From Curvibacter cyanobacteriorum (GTDB taxonomy: Bacteria > Pseudomonadota > Gammaproteobacteria > Burkholderiales > Burkholderiaceae_C), in NCBI RefSeq assembly GCF_028649475.1, contig NZ_JAQSIP010000003.1:186001-250000 (forward strand): DNA of 64,000 bases, in the 5' to 3' direction. Position 1 is the stretch's first letter. The number at the start of each line of letters is the position of its first letter. The translations under genes and the position numbers were made by a program. This document shows, piece after piece, positions 7,542-15,969 of the stretch. The notes below the pieces were generated by a model that made no database searches, was not told the DNA's origin, and was given only the letters and a program-made list of their open reading frames with translations.

Positions 7542-8500
7542 TGGGCTTCCACCTTGGCGAACTTCATCATCTGCTCCGTCTGGTCCACCTCGGCGCGCAA
7601 GGCGTCCAGGTAGTCCTGCGGGGTGCTGGGGGTGACACGGCCGCCCAGGCTCTCCAGTTTGTGGATCAGCTCCGGCCGGGCGAGCGCCTGTTGAAGGGCC
7701 TCGCCAATGCGTTGCGTGATGGCGCGCGGTGTGCCCGCCGGCACCGACAGGCCCCCAAAGGAGGTCAGCGTCACGCCCACCCCCGACTCGGTCAGGGTGG
7801 GCACGCCGGGCATCAGGGGGTTGCGTGCGCTGCCCGTCACCGCCAGCGGCGCCAGCTTGCCCGACTTCACGTGGGGCAAGGACACCGAGGTCACCGTCAC
7901 GGCGAAGTCCACTTGCTTGCCCATGACCGCATTCACCGACTCGGACGCCCCTTTGTAGGGGACATGAAGCGCCCCTGCTTTGGCCGTCTGCAGCAGCAAC
8001 TCACTGGCCATGTGGGCCGGCGACCCGATGCCGCCCGAGGCGTAGGTCAGCGTGCCGGGGCTTTTGCGTGCGCGATCCAACAGGTCCTGCACCGATTGGA
8101 TGCCCGTCGCCGGGCTGGTGACCACCGTCAGCTCGGAGGTCCCGATGCGGCCGATGTGCACAAAGTCCTTGAAGGCATCAAAACCGGGCTTGCGGTACAT
8201 GCGCATGCTGTTGGCCATGGGCGAGCCCGAGTACACCCAGGTGTAGCCGTCGGGTGCTGATTTCGCTGCGGCCATGGCGCCCAGGTTGCCCGCCACCCCT
8301 GCCTTGTTTTCCACCACGATGGGCTGCTTCAGGAGGTCGCTCATGACCTCGCCCACGAGGCGTGTGGTCAGGTCGGGCGAGGTGCCGGCCAGGTAGGGCA
8401 CGATCCATTTGATCGGGCGGGTCGGGTAGTCTTGCGCTTGGGCGGTCGCGCTGGCCAGCAAGGCCAGGCCCAGCAGGTTTCGACGGGTCAGTATCGGCAT
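7538..8500 (-). CDS. Bug/TctC-type periplasmic solute-binding protein
   Basis: The mature protein begins after MPILTRRNLLGLALLASATAQAQ, a standard signal peptide. YPTRPIKWIVPYLAGTSPDLTTR, VVENKAGVAGNLG and ALHVPYKGASE are the family's conserved ligand-cradle segments. Bug proteins bind organic acids, often carboxylates or aromatics. A TTG start further upstream (8551) is possible, but the ATG near 8500 gives the normal signal peptide. No TctA or TctB permease gene is in the window. Co-transcription with a CoA ligase and acyl-CoA dehydrogenase suggests that it captures their acid substrate. Confidence 0.88.
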   Translation of the reverse strand: MPILTRRNLLGLALLASATAQAQDYPTRPIKWIVPYLAGTSPDLTTRLVGEVMSDLLKQPIVVENKAGVAGNLGAMAAAKSAPDGYTWVYSGSPMANSMRMYRKPGFDAFKDFVHIGRIGTSELTVVTSPATGIQSVQDLLDRARKSPGTLTYASGGIGSPAHMASELLLQTAKAGALHVPYKGASESVNAVMGKQVDFAVTVTSVSLPHVKSGKLAPLAVTGSARNPLMPGVPTLTESGVGVTLTSFGGLSVPAGTPRAITQRIGEALQQALARPELIHKLESLGGRVTPSTPQDYLDALRAEVDQTEQMMKFAKVEAQ

Positions 8501-8555
8501 GGCTTGTCTCTGATTGTGGGGGGGTAGCGTGCGGTTGGCACGCGGGTTCAATGCG

Positions 8556-9779
8556 TCAACGTCCGGTCACGTTGCTGGGGTTCAGAAGCTCTTTCGCGAT
8601 GGTGTTGCGCTGGATCTCGCTGGTGCCGGTGAGGATGCGGTACATGCGCAGCACGCGGAACAGAAACTCCACCCGGCTGCCTTGGACAATCCCCTCGCCC
8701 CCCAGCACCTGCACCGCCCGATCGGCCACCCGGAAGGCGGTCTCCGAACAAAACAGTTTGGCCATCGCGGTTTCGGCGCGTGGGTCGGCGCCGGCGTCCA
8801 GGCTGCGTGCCGTCCAGAGCATCAGGGCACGGGCGGCGGCCAGTTCGGTGGCCATGTCGGCCAACTGGTGCTGAATCGCCTGGAACCCCGCAATCGGTTG
8901 ACCGAACTGGCGCCGTCGCAGGGCATGGGCTTTGGCGTCTTCCAGCGCGACCCGGGCCAGCCCCACCATGGCGGGGCAATGCAGCAAACGGTTCACGCTG
9001 ATGCGCCCGAGCGCCAGGCCCAGCCCTTTGCCACGTTCGCCGATCAGGTTGGTGGCGGGGATGCGGCAATCGGTCAGCACGATGTTGGCCGTGTGCGACT
9101 GACCCGCCATGGTCTTGTATCCGCCTTCGATGTGAAAGCCGGCCCGCTCGCGCTCGACCAGGAAGGCCGAGGTTTCGCGTTGCCGGGGGTCCTCGGACGT
9201 GGACGCGATGATGACGGCCACATCGCAAAAGGGTGAACCGGAAATGAAGCGCTTGGTGCCGTTGAGCACCCAATGATCGCCATCGAGCACCGCCTGGGTT
9301 TGCACCGCCCCCGCATCCGAGCCCGCCTCGGGCTCCGTGATGGCAAAGCAAATGGCTTTCTCGGCACGGGCCACCGGCAAGATGATGCGCTGCATCTGCT
9401 CGGGCGTGGCCTGCTTGATCAGCGCGCCCAGCCGGGGGGGGCCCGACAACTCGCCCAGCACATGCGGTGCAAAGGGCGAGCCGGTGGCATAGATGGCCTC
9501 TTTGATCAGCACATGGTCCAGCACGCTGAAGCCCGCGCCGCCCAGGGGTTGGGGCAGGGTCATGCCGTAGAAGCCCAACTCGTGAGAGCGCCGCCAAACC
9601 TGCTGCAGCAGCGCTCGGCTGGGACTGTGGTCTTCGTGCGTGCCGTGGGCTTGCGCCAGGTCCGCCAGCTCGCCGTTCAGGAACGCCGTGACGCGTTGGA
9701 TGAACTCAGCGGCCTGGGCCGAGCCCTCGAAGCCGTTGGGGACCGCCGTGGCGGAGGGGGTGGGTGATGGGGAGGTCAT
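8556..9779 (-). CDS. Acyl-CoA dehydrogenase family protein
   Basis: A 407-residue FAD enzyme expected to desaturate an acyl-CoA and pass electrons to ETF. The acyl/FAD motif CFAITEPEAGSDAG, the middle beta-domain and the C-terminal RQFGQPIAGFQAIQHQLADM and QVLGGEGIVQGS are all present. By eye, the position of the MCAD-type catalytic Glu (YEGT) is LTGT, and the alternative site used by isovaleryl-CoA dehydrogenase reads VNRL instead of LERL. The catalytic base is therefore not the usual one. It lies 12 bases downstream of the CoA ligase gene, so the two probably act in sequence. Confidence 0.88.
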   Translation of the reverse strand: MTSPSPTPSATAVPNGFEGSAQAAEFIQRVTAFLNGELADLAQAHGTHEDHSPSRALLQQVWRRSHELGFYGMTLPQPLGGAGFSVLDHVLIKEAIYATGSPFAPHVLGELSGPPRLGALIKQATPEQMQRIILPVARAEKAICFAITEPEAGSDAGAVQTQAVLDGDHWVLNGTKRFISGSPFCDVAVIIASTSEDPRQRETSAFLVERERAGFHIEGGYKTMAGQSHTANIVLTDCRIPATNLIGERGKGLGLALGRISVNRLLHCPAMVGLARVALEDAKAHALRRRQFGQPIAGFQAIQHQLADMATELAAARALMLWTARSLDAGADPRAETAMAKLFCSETAFRVADRAVQVLGGEGIVQGSRVEFLFRVLRMYRILTGTSEIQRNTIAKELLNPSNVTGR

Positions 9780-9791
9780 GGCCTGTCCTGT

Positions 9792-11360
9792 TCAGTTCAC
9801 TCGGCGCTCACGGCCGTGCCAATAGGGCTCGCGCACGTCTTTGCGCGACAGCTTGCCGTTGCTGTTTTTCGGCAGCTGGTCGACAAAGTCCACCGAACGT
9901 GGGCGCTTGAAATCCGCCAGGCGGCTGCGGCAAAAGTCCATCATGTCTTCGGCGCTGGCCTGCTGTCCTGCGCGCAGCACCACCACCGCCTTCACGGCTT
10001 CACCCCAGTGCTCATCGGGCACGCCGATCACACACACCTCGTACACGCTGGGGTGTTGGGCCAGCACCGCCTCCACCTCGCTGGGGTAGACATTGAAGCC
10101 CCCCGACACCAGCATTTCCTTCTTGCGGTCGACGATGAACACATAGCCTTCGTGGTCCACACGGGCCAGGTCGCCGGTGCGCAGCCAGCCTTGGGCGTCG
10201 ATGGCCTGGGCCGCGAGTTCGTCGGCCCGCCAGTAGCCCGCGAACACATCGTCGCCGCGCACGCAGATCTCGCCCACCTCGTCCCCCTGCACGGCCTGGC
10301 CTGCGTCGTTCAGCACCTGCACGTCGCTCTCGCCCGCCGGGCGTCCGCAGGAGGCCAGCAACTCGGGGCGCTCGCCGCTCATCGCGCGTTGGTGGTCTTC
10401 CGTGGTCAGGGTGATGACGCCGCCGGTGGTTTCTGCGGCCCCATAGCCCTGCGCCAGGACCGGGCCAAAGGCCTGCCAGGCCTCCCGGATGCGCGACGGC
10501 GACATGGGGGCCGCGCCATAGCTCACCAGCCGCAGGCTGGACAGGTCCCGGGTGCGGAGGCTGGGTTCGGCCAGCAAGGCGTGGATCATGGCGGGCACAA
10601 AGAAGCAAATGCTCACCCGGTGCTTTTCGATGGCCTCCAGCATCTCGGCGGGGTGAAAGCGCTCCATCAGCAAAATGGCCGCACCCTGGAACAGCATCGG
10701 CTGAATGAACATGCCGCTGGCGTGGGTGATGGGGCCACACAGGGCCAGCACATCGCCCGGGCCGGCATGCATGCGACCCAGGATGATCTTGCGCAGTGAC
10801 GCACGGCGGTTGCCCACGGTTTGCATGGCCGCCTTCAGCTTGCCCGTCGAGCCCGAGGTGAAGTGCAGCACCGCCAGGTCCTGGGGCTGCAGGTCGATGG
10901 CGCGGTGGGCCGTGCTGTGGGGGGCCAACAGGGCTTCGTAGTCGATCCAGTCGGGCTCCTGTGCAGGGTCGACGTCAAACCCGATGTGGTGTTGCAGACC
11001 GTTCAGGTCAGCAACGGCCGCCTGGACCATGCGCCGGTGTTCGGGCCCGGCGGCAACCGCCACCGGTTCCGCATTGCTCAGGGCATCGGCCAATTCGCTG
11101 GGGGCCAGACGCGCGTTGAGCGCCACTTTCACCAGGCCCAGTTTGTAGAGCGCACATTCAAACTCCACGATCTCGGGGCGGTTCGGCGACACGATGGCCA
11201 CCCGGTCGCCACGCTTCAGGCCCAAGGCCGCCAGCGCGTGGGCCAATTGGTTGGAGCGGGCTTCCAAGGCCTGGTAGGTCAGGACCTGGTCACGGAACAA
11301 CACGGCTGGCTTGTCGGGCCAGAACCGTGCACTGCGTTGGAGGAAGGTGCCAAAGTTCAT
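9792..11360 (-). CDS. AMP-dependent acyl-CoA synthetase
   Basis: A 522-residue ANL-family ligase that activates a carboxylic acid to its CoA thioester through an acyl-AMP. The P-loop TSGSTGKLKA lies at about 168-177, GYGAAETTGG is the A5 motif, and LRTGDLARVDHEGYVFIVDRKKEML carries the hinge. The catalytic Lys is in LPKNSNGKLSRKDV. The length is normal. It is the first gene of a leftward operon with an acyl-CoA dehydrogenase, a Bug binding protein and a DUF1254 protein, divergent from a LysR gene. The sequence does not settle the choice between fatty, aromatic and terpenoid acids. Confidence 0.9.
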   Translation of the reverse strand: MNFGTFLQRSARFWPDKPAVLFRDQVLTYQALEARSNQLAHALAALGLKRGDRVAIVSPNRPEIVEFECALYKLGLVKVALNARLAPSELADALSNAEPVAVAAGPEHRRMVQAAVADLNGLQHHIGFDVDPAQEPDWIDYEALLAPHSTAHRAIDLQPQDLAVLHFTSGSTGKLKAAMQTVGNRRASLRKIILGRMHAGPGDVLALCGPITHASGMFIQPMLFQGAAILLMERFHPAEMLEAIEKHRVSICFFVPAMIHALLAEPSLRTRDLSSLRLVSYGAAPMSPSRIREAWQAFGPVLAQGYGAAETTGGVITLTTEDHQRAMSGERPELLASCGRPAGESDVQVLNDAGQAVQGDEVGEICVRGDDVFAGYWRADELAAQAIDAQGWLRTGDLARVDHEGYVFIVDRKKEMLVSGGFNVYPSEVEAVLAQHPSVYEVCVIGVPDEHWGEAVKAVVVLRAGQQASAEDMMDFCRSRLADFKRPRSVDFVDQLPKNSNGKLSRKDVREPYWHGRERRVN

Positions 11361-11415
11361 GGACGCACTGTAGGCAGCCCGTGCGCTGTTTAGGATGCTG
11401 GAGTCGCCGGGATTG

Positions 11416-11430
11416 ATAACATTTGGTTAT
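11416..11430. promoter_or_regulatory. LysR-type operator in the divergent promoter
   Basis: ATAACATTTGGTTAT is a perfect inverted repeat (ATAAC, 5 bases, GTTAT) and contains the T-N11-A core of LysR boxes. It lies between the CoA ligase start (11360) and the LysR start (11458). Confidence 0.7.
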
Positions 11431-11457
11431 TCTTGAACCGTTCAAAGCATTCAAACC

Positions 11458-12351
11458 ATGGCTCTATCGCTCGATGATCTGGATTACTTTCTGGCCGTGG
11501 CGAAGCACGGTCAGGTCAGGAGCGCCGCCGCGGCGTTGGGGGTGTCCCAACCGGCGCTGACCAAGGGCATTCAGCGCTTGGAGCGTGAACTGGGCTTTGC
11601 CTTGTTCAACCGCAGCCGGCGTGGCATGGCGCTGACCCCCGTGGCCGAGCGGTTCCACGAGCGCACCAAGGGCCTGCGCAGCGGCCTGGCAGAAGCCATC
11701 AAGGAAGCGGCGGACTTGCACCTGGGGTCCATGGGGGTGTTGCGCGTGGGGGTGTCGCCGCTCTACACCCAGCGCCTGTTTGTCCCCGCGCTTCTGAGGC
11801 TGCATGCCCAGCGCCCGGCGGCCCGGGTCCAGGTGCAGTTCCACCTCAACGATGCCTTGTTGCTGGCGCTGCGACAGGGGGATGTGGAGCTGACGCTCAG
11901 TGCCTTGCCCGCCACCGTGCCCGATGACCTGCAGGCCCAGGTCCTGCTGCGGGATGATTTGTGCTTGGTTGTGCGGGTGGGGCACCCCTTGCTGGCCAAG
12001 CGGCGCCTGAAGCTGTCGGACCTGGCCGAGGCGCACTGGTTGATGCCCGGTCCCAGCGTGGCCGCTCGGCGCACGGTGGAAGGCCGGCTGGCGCAGGCTG
12101 GCCTGCCGCCGCCCAAGGTGGCCGTGGAGGTCAACAACTCCGCCACGCCCCTGGTTGAACTGATCGAGCGCAGCGACCTGATCGCCCTCATGAGTGACAC
12201 TTTGTTGACCCCCGAAGCCCGGACCCGCATCCTGCCCTTGCCACTGGCCGAGGCCCGCTTTTCTCGCGAGGTGGGCATCCTCCGGCGCCAGGCCGTGCCT
12301 GCCACGCCCTTGGCCGAACGGTTCATGGAAATCCTGGTGAGCCAGCGTTGA
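11458..12351 (+). CDS. LysR family transcriptional regulator
   Basis: A 297-residue regulator. The winged helix is at residues 5-65 (LDYFLAVAKHGQVRSAAAALG, then VSQPALTKGIQRLE), followed by the linker helix and the periplasmic-binding-like effector domain (MGVLRVGVSPLYTQRLF). It is transcribed away from the CoA ligase operon with the perfect inverted repeat at 11416-11430 between them, the standard arrangement of a LysR regulator with its target. The effector is probably the acid substrate or its CoA ester; this is inferred from context. Confidence 0.92.
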   Translation: MALSLDDLDYFLAVAKHGQVRSAAAALGVSQPALTKGIQRLERELGFALFNRSRRGMALTPVAERFHERTKGLRSGLAEAIKEAADLHLGSMGVLRVGVSPLYTQRLFVPALLRLHAQRPAARVQVQFHLNDALLLALRQGDVELTLSALPATVPDDLQAQVLLRDDLCLVVRVGHPLLAKRRLKLSDLAEAHWLMPGPSVAARRTVEGRLAQAGLPPPKVAVEVNNSATPLVELIERSDLIALMSDTLLTPEARTRILPLPLAEARFSREVGILRRQAVPATPLAERFMEILVSQR

Positions 12352-12397
12352 TGGCCCCCTCGGGCCGGTGCCCGCTCCGGCCACTGCGGGCGACACG

Positions 12398-12417
12398 GCG
12401 GGCCCGGACAGGCCCGC
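12398..12417. terminator. GC-rich hairpin between convergent LysR genes
   Basis: GCGGGCC and GGCCCGC pair around a 6-base loop between the two converging regulator genes. There is no U-run, so termination is plausible but not certain. Confidence 0.45.
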
Positions 12418-12429
12418 CTGGGCGGGGCG

Positions 12430-13359
12430 TCAGAGGGGCGTGTCCGCCGGGGCTGGATCGGCGCCGTCGCGGTCCAACAGGCAGTCGATCAAGGCGCTCA
12501 GCGCGGGCTGCTGGTGGCGCCGGTTCGGGTAGTAGAGAAACAGCCCTGGCCGCGTGACCGACCAGTCGCCCAGCACCTGCACCAGCCGCCCCTGGGCCAG
12601 GCCTTCGTCGACCTGCCCGCGGTCAAAGGCGTAGGCCAGTCCCAGCCCTTGCAAGGCCGCTTCGATGCCGACCTCCGAGTGGTTGGTGACCAGGGGGCCG
12701 TTGACGGCCATCTCGAGGCGTTGGCCATTTTTCTCGAATTCCCAGCGGTAGGCCCGACCGTCCAGCTGCAGGCGCCAGTTGAGGCAGGCGTGCCGGTGCA
12801 GGTCGGCCGGTGTGCGTGGCGTGCCGTGTTGCGCCAGGTAGTCGGGCGACGCGACCACGACCATCTTCACGTCCGGCGTGAGGCGCACGGCAACCATGTC
12901 CTTTTCCAGCCGCTCACCGACACGGATGCCCGCGTCAAAGCGACCCGCCACGATGTCGCTCAGACCGTCATCCACCACGATGTCCAGCACCACCTCGGGG
13001 TGCGCACGGTGGAACCGACCCAGCCGGGGCGCGATGAGCTGCCGTGCCGCCATGCCCAGGGTGTTGATGCGCAGGGTGCCCCGGGTCTGACTGGCCGTCG
13101 CACTGGCCTCGGCCACCGCGTCCGCCATCTCCTGGAACAAGGGGGCGATGCGGCGATACAACTGATCGCCCGCCGCCGTGGGCGCCACGCTGCGTGTGGT
13201 GCGGTTCAACAACCGGGCCCCAAGCCGGGCCTCGAGTTGCCGGATGGTCTGGCTCAGCGCCGAGGGCGACAGGCCCAGCGACGCGGCTGCCCGCGCGAAG
13301 CTGGCCCGCTCCACCACGGCGGCAAAGGCTTTCAGTTCGGCAAAGTCGGAGCCGCGCAT
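12430..13359 (-). CDS. LysR family transcriptional regulator
   Basis: A 309-residue regulator of the CrgA/AaeR-like subgroup. The helix-turn-helix is in FAAVVERASFARAAASLG followed by SPSALSQTIRQLEARLG, and the subgroup marker LLNRTTRSVAPTAAG follows. The C-terminal effector domain contains RVGERLEKDMVAVRL and the HACLNWRL segment common in this subgroup. It is divergent from the small SnoaL-like gene at 13460, which is its likely target. Confidence 0.92.
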   Translation of the reverse strand: MRGSDFAELKAFAAVVERASFARAAASLGLSPSALSQTIRQLEARLGARLLNRTTRSVAPTAAGDQLYRRIAPLFQEMADAVAEASATASQTRGTLRINTLGMAARQLIAPRLGRFHRAHPEVVLDIVVDDGLSDIVAGRFDAGIRVGERLEKDMVAVRLTPDVKMVVVASPDYLAQHGTPRTPADLHRHACLNWRLQLDGRAYRWEFEKNGQRLEMAVNGPLVTNHSEVGIEAALQGLGLAYAFDRGQVDEGLAQGRLVQVLGDWSVTRPGLFLYYPNRRHQQPALSALIDCLLDRDGADPAPADTPL

Positions 13360-13459
13360 TCTGTATTCATTTCTACATAGATCATCAAAATTCTAGGTGA
13401 TTCACTGATGACTGAATGGCTTGCATCCTCGGGGCTTCATCACCACGGAGTTCGACATC

Positions 13460-13795
13460 ATGACCGCACTGACCCTCCCCGAGCCGCTGGCCACCTATTT
13501 CACCGCCGCCCCGTCACTGGACGGTGCCGAGGCCATCGTCCGCTGCTTCAGCCCCCAGGCCCTGGTCAAGGACGAGGGCCGATCCCACGTCGGCCACGAC
13601 GCCATCCGGGCCTGGCAGCGGCAGGCCAGCAGTCAGTACCGCTACACCAGTGAGCCCTTTGCCGTGGCACCCACGGACGGCGGGTGCCTCGTCACCAGCC
13701 GCGTCACCGGCAACTTCCCTGGCAGCCCGGTCGACCTGCGGTACCACTTTCAACTGGCAGGCGGATTGATCACGTCCTTGGAGATCACGCTGTGA
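13460..13795 (+). CDS. SnoaL-like / NTF2-fold small protein
   Basis: A 111-residue protein (MTALTLPEPLATYFTAAPSL onward) with the one-domain pattern of the SnoaL/NTF2 family: an N-terminal helix, then RCFSPQALVKDEGRSHVGHDAIRAW, then a beta sheet ending YHFQLAGGLITSLEITL. Members are small cone-shaped enzymes or binding proteins. An upstream in-frame ATG at 13421 lacks family resemblance. It is divergent from a LysR gene with a 100-base shared control region. The substrate is unknown. Confidence 0.82.
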   Translation: MTALTLPEPLATYFTAAPSLDGAEAIVRCFSPQALVKDEGRSHVGHDAIRAWQRQASSQYRYTSEPFAVAPTDGGCLVTSRVTGNFPGSPVDLRYHFQLAGGLITSLEITL

Positions 13796-13966
13796 CCGTT
13801 GATGGAGCGCCCACAGAGCGCCCACCGGGCGCAGATTGGGCGGGCGCCCGGGGGACCCCGGGGCACGCGGTGCTTCGCGATGACGCCCTGGTCATGGGGG
13901 GCGCCCTGAGTGGGGCTGGGGGCGATTCGCTGGGGCGGGCGCGCGGGCGGTGCGCGGCCCGTCAAA

Positions 13967-13994
13967 GCGCGAGGCACCCTAGGGCGCCTCGCGC
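13967..13994 (-). terminator. Terminator after guaC
   Basis: A 9-bp stem (GCGCGAGGC/GCCTCGCGC) encloses a loop that is itself the palindrome CCCTAGGG. Reading leftward it is followed by TTT. It lies 9 bases past the guaC stop. The stretch 13796-13966 between it and the SnoaL gene holds no gene that I can see. Confidence 0.65.
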
Positions 13995-14003
13995 GGGGGG
14001 CGA

Positions 14004-14981
14004 TCACATCAGCAGGTGTTCGCCCGCGTTGTCTCCGCCCAGGATGACGTAGTTGACGCGGCGGATGTCCATCAGCTGGGTGCCGCCTGCGTAGCTGATC
14101 GAGCTTTGCACGTCCTGCTCCATTTCGATCAGGGTGTCGGCCAATTTGCCCTTGACGGGCTCGAGGATGCGCTTGCCTTCCACATGGCGGTACTCGCCCT
14201 TGTTGAAGTCGGAGGCCGAGCCGTAGTACTCCTTGTAGAGCTTGCCATCGACCTCGACGGTCGCACCGGGCGACTCTTCGTGGCCCGCCAGCATCGAGCC
14301 GATCATCACCATCGTGGCGCCGAAGCGCACGCTCTTGGCGATGTCGCCGTGCTCGCGGATGCCGCCGTCGGCAATGATCGGCTTGGTGGCGACGCGGGCG
14401 CACCACTTGAGCGCCGACAACTGCCAGCCGCCGGTGCCAAAGCCGGTCTTGAGCTTGGTGATGCACACCTTGCCCGGGCCGATGCCGACCTTGGTGGCGT
14501 CAGCGCCCCAGTTCTCCAGGTCAATCACCGCTTCGGGGGTGCCCACATTGCCTGCGATCACAAAGGTGGCGGGCAATTTGGCCTTGATGTGGGCGATCAT
14601 GTGCTGCACGCTGTCGGCATGGCCGTGGGCAATGTCGATGGTCACGTACTCGGGCACCAGGCCCAGGGCGGCCAGCGTGTCCACCGTCGCGTAGTCGGCG
14701 TCTTTGACCCCCAGCGAGATCGAGGCGAAGCTGCCTTGCGACTGCATCTCGCGCACGAATTGGACGTTGTCGATGTCAAAGCGGTGCATCACGTAGAAGT
14801 AGCCGTGCTGCGCCATCCACAGGCACAGTTCCTGGGTGATGACCGTCTTCATGTTGGCTGGCACCACCGGCAGGCGAAAGCGCCGTCCGCCCAGGGTCAC
14901 GCCGGCGTCGCATTCGGCGCGGCTCTGCACGCGGCACTTGCGTGGCAGCAACAGGATGTTGTCGTAGTCGAAAATTTCCAT
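14004..14981 (-). CDS. guaC: GMP reductase
   Basis: A 325-residue enzyme converting GMP to IMP with NADPH in purine salvage. It starts [16 protein letters not shown]. The catalytic-Cys loop is [12 protein letters not shown] (Cys173), followed by [20 protein letters not shown] and [14 protein letters not shown], all IMPDH/GMPR signatures. There is no CBS insert, as expected for GMP reductase. The length fits the shorter bacterial type. The ATG at 14981 was chosen because upstream in-frame codons show no family similarity. It stands alone between a hairpin terminator and a secreted protein gene. Confidence 0.93.
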   Translation of the reverse strand: MEIFDYDNILLLPRKCRVQSRAECDAGVTLGGRRFRLPVVPANMKTVITQELCLWMAQHGYFYVMHRFDIDNVQFVREMQSQGSFASISLGVKDADYATVDTLAALGLVPEYVTIDIAHGHADSVQHMIAHIKAKLPATFVIAGNVGTPEAVIDLENWGADATKVGIGPGKVCITKLKTGFGTGGWQLSALKWCARVATKPIIADGGIREHGDIAKSVRFGATMVMIGSMLAGHEESPGATVEVDGKLYKEYYGSASDFNKGEYRHVEGKRILEPVKGKLADTLIEMEQDVQSSISYAGGTQLMDIRRVNYVILGGDNAGEHLLM

Positions 14982-15084
14982 GAGAAAACCAAGCTTCAGA
15001 AGGATCGTTGAAAAACGAGTGAGCGCTTGGCTTGAGACCGGCTTCGGGCCGCCTGCCGCAGGGTCAACCCCCGCCGCCAGGCCC

Positions 15085-15117
15085 AAAAAAACCGGGCGCA
15101 AGAATCTTGGGCCCGGT
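15085..15117 (-). terminator. Strong rho-independent terminator
   Basis: Reading leftward, ACCGGGC/GCCCGGT forms the base of a stem with an inner CAAG/CTTG pairing, followed by a run of Ts at 15090-15085. It lies 9 bases past the stop of the 15126-15887 gene and is separated from guaC by about 100 bases. Confidence 0.85.
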
Positions 15118-15125
15118 GGCTTATT

Positions 15126-15887
15126 CTATCGACTCGACCCCGGCGTGGGGGCCTTTTCGCATACGGTTTCATTTATGGCCACCATACGTCCCTGCCCATC
15201 CTGCAGCCAGCCCACCAGGGCCAGGCGCTCGGGCCGGGCACCCTCGGGCAGGCGCATCGTGCGCAGCTCTTTCCAGCCGCGGTGGGGCGCCGTGGGGCCG
15301 GCCAGGCTCAGGCTGTTGCGCACCAGCTGGCGCGCGATGGGCGACCCTTCGGTGCCGGCTGGCAGGCGTTCCACCAGCAGCAACCACGCGGTCCAGGGTC
15401 CGGGGGCGCGGGTGGCGGCGGCCGCGCGGCGCGACCGGTCCTGCGGCGGCTGCCATTCGATCGATACCCCCAGGTAATCGGCCACCGCCACGCCGTGGGC
15501 CACCCGCAGGCGGCCGGGCACGGGCGCCGGGGCTGCGCGGCGCTGGGGGTGTTCAAAGGTGCGACCGGCCAACTCGGTGGGCCAGTCCAGGGCGTTGAGC
15601 CGCATCAGGCTGTCCCGGGTGGCCGCGGCCGACAGGGCCGCTTCGTCGCCCAGCGCGGCCGAGGGCACGATCCAGTCCACCGCCACGGACCCAGCCGCGG
15701 GCAGCGGGCCCGGGGCCGTCCAGCAGGCCTCACAGTCGGCGCCCATGAAGCGTTCGAGCACGCCCTGGCGCGGGCGCAGCCCATCGCTGCTGCACAGGGA
15801 TTGGGCGCTGGCCACCGTGGCCAGCAGGCTGGCGCTGACCAGCAGGGCTGTGCGCCAGCGCACGAGGCGGGAGGAGAGGGGGGTCAT
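15126..15887 (-). CDS. Secreted protein of unknown function (possible DUF1223/thioredoxin-like)
   Basis: A 253-residue protein with a clear signal peptide (VRWRTALLVSASLLATVASAQS). After it, GVLERFMGADCEACW carries a C-x-x-C pair placed like the redox or metal motif in DUF1223 proteins, but the rest does not let me assign the family firmly. The C-terminus (ERLALVGWLQDGQGRMVAIN) ends in a beta-rich region. It is monocistronic with its own terminator. It is likely periplasmic; the function is unknown. Confidence 0.78.
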   Translation of the reverse strand: MTPLSSRLVRWRTALLVSASLLATVASAQSLCSSDGLRPRQGVLERFMGADCEACWTAPGPLPAAGSVAVDWIVPSAALGDEAALSAAATRDSLMRLNALDWPTELAGRTFEHPQRRAAPAPVPGRLRVAHGVAVADYLGVSIEWQPPQDRSRRAAAATRAPGPWTAWLLLVERLPAGTEGSPIARQLVRNSLSLAGPTAPHRGWKELRTMRLPEGARPERLALVGWLQDGQGRMVAINETVCEKAPTPGSSR

Positions 15888-15969
15888 GGTCGGGGCCTGA
15901 GAAGTTCAGACCCCATCGTCCCACAAGCCTCAAGACCCGGTGGCGCGCTGGGGTCTGGGCCCCGGTGCA

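Noticed and set aside
13796-13966. Possible short gene between the SnoaL protein and guaC
   Set aside because: Frames here have no ribosome-binding site and give Gly/Pro/Arg-rich translations typical of GC-rich noncoding DNA.
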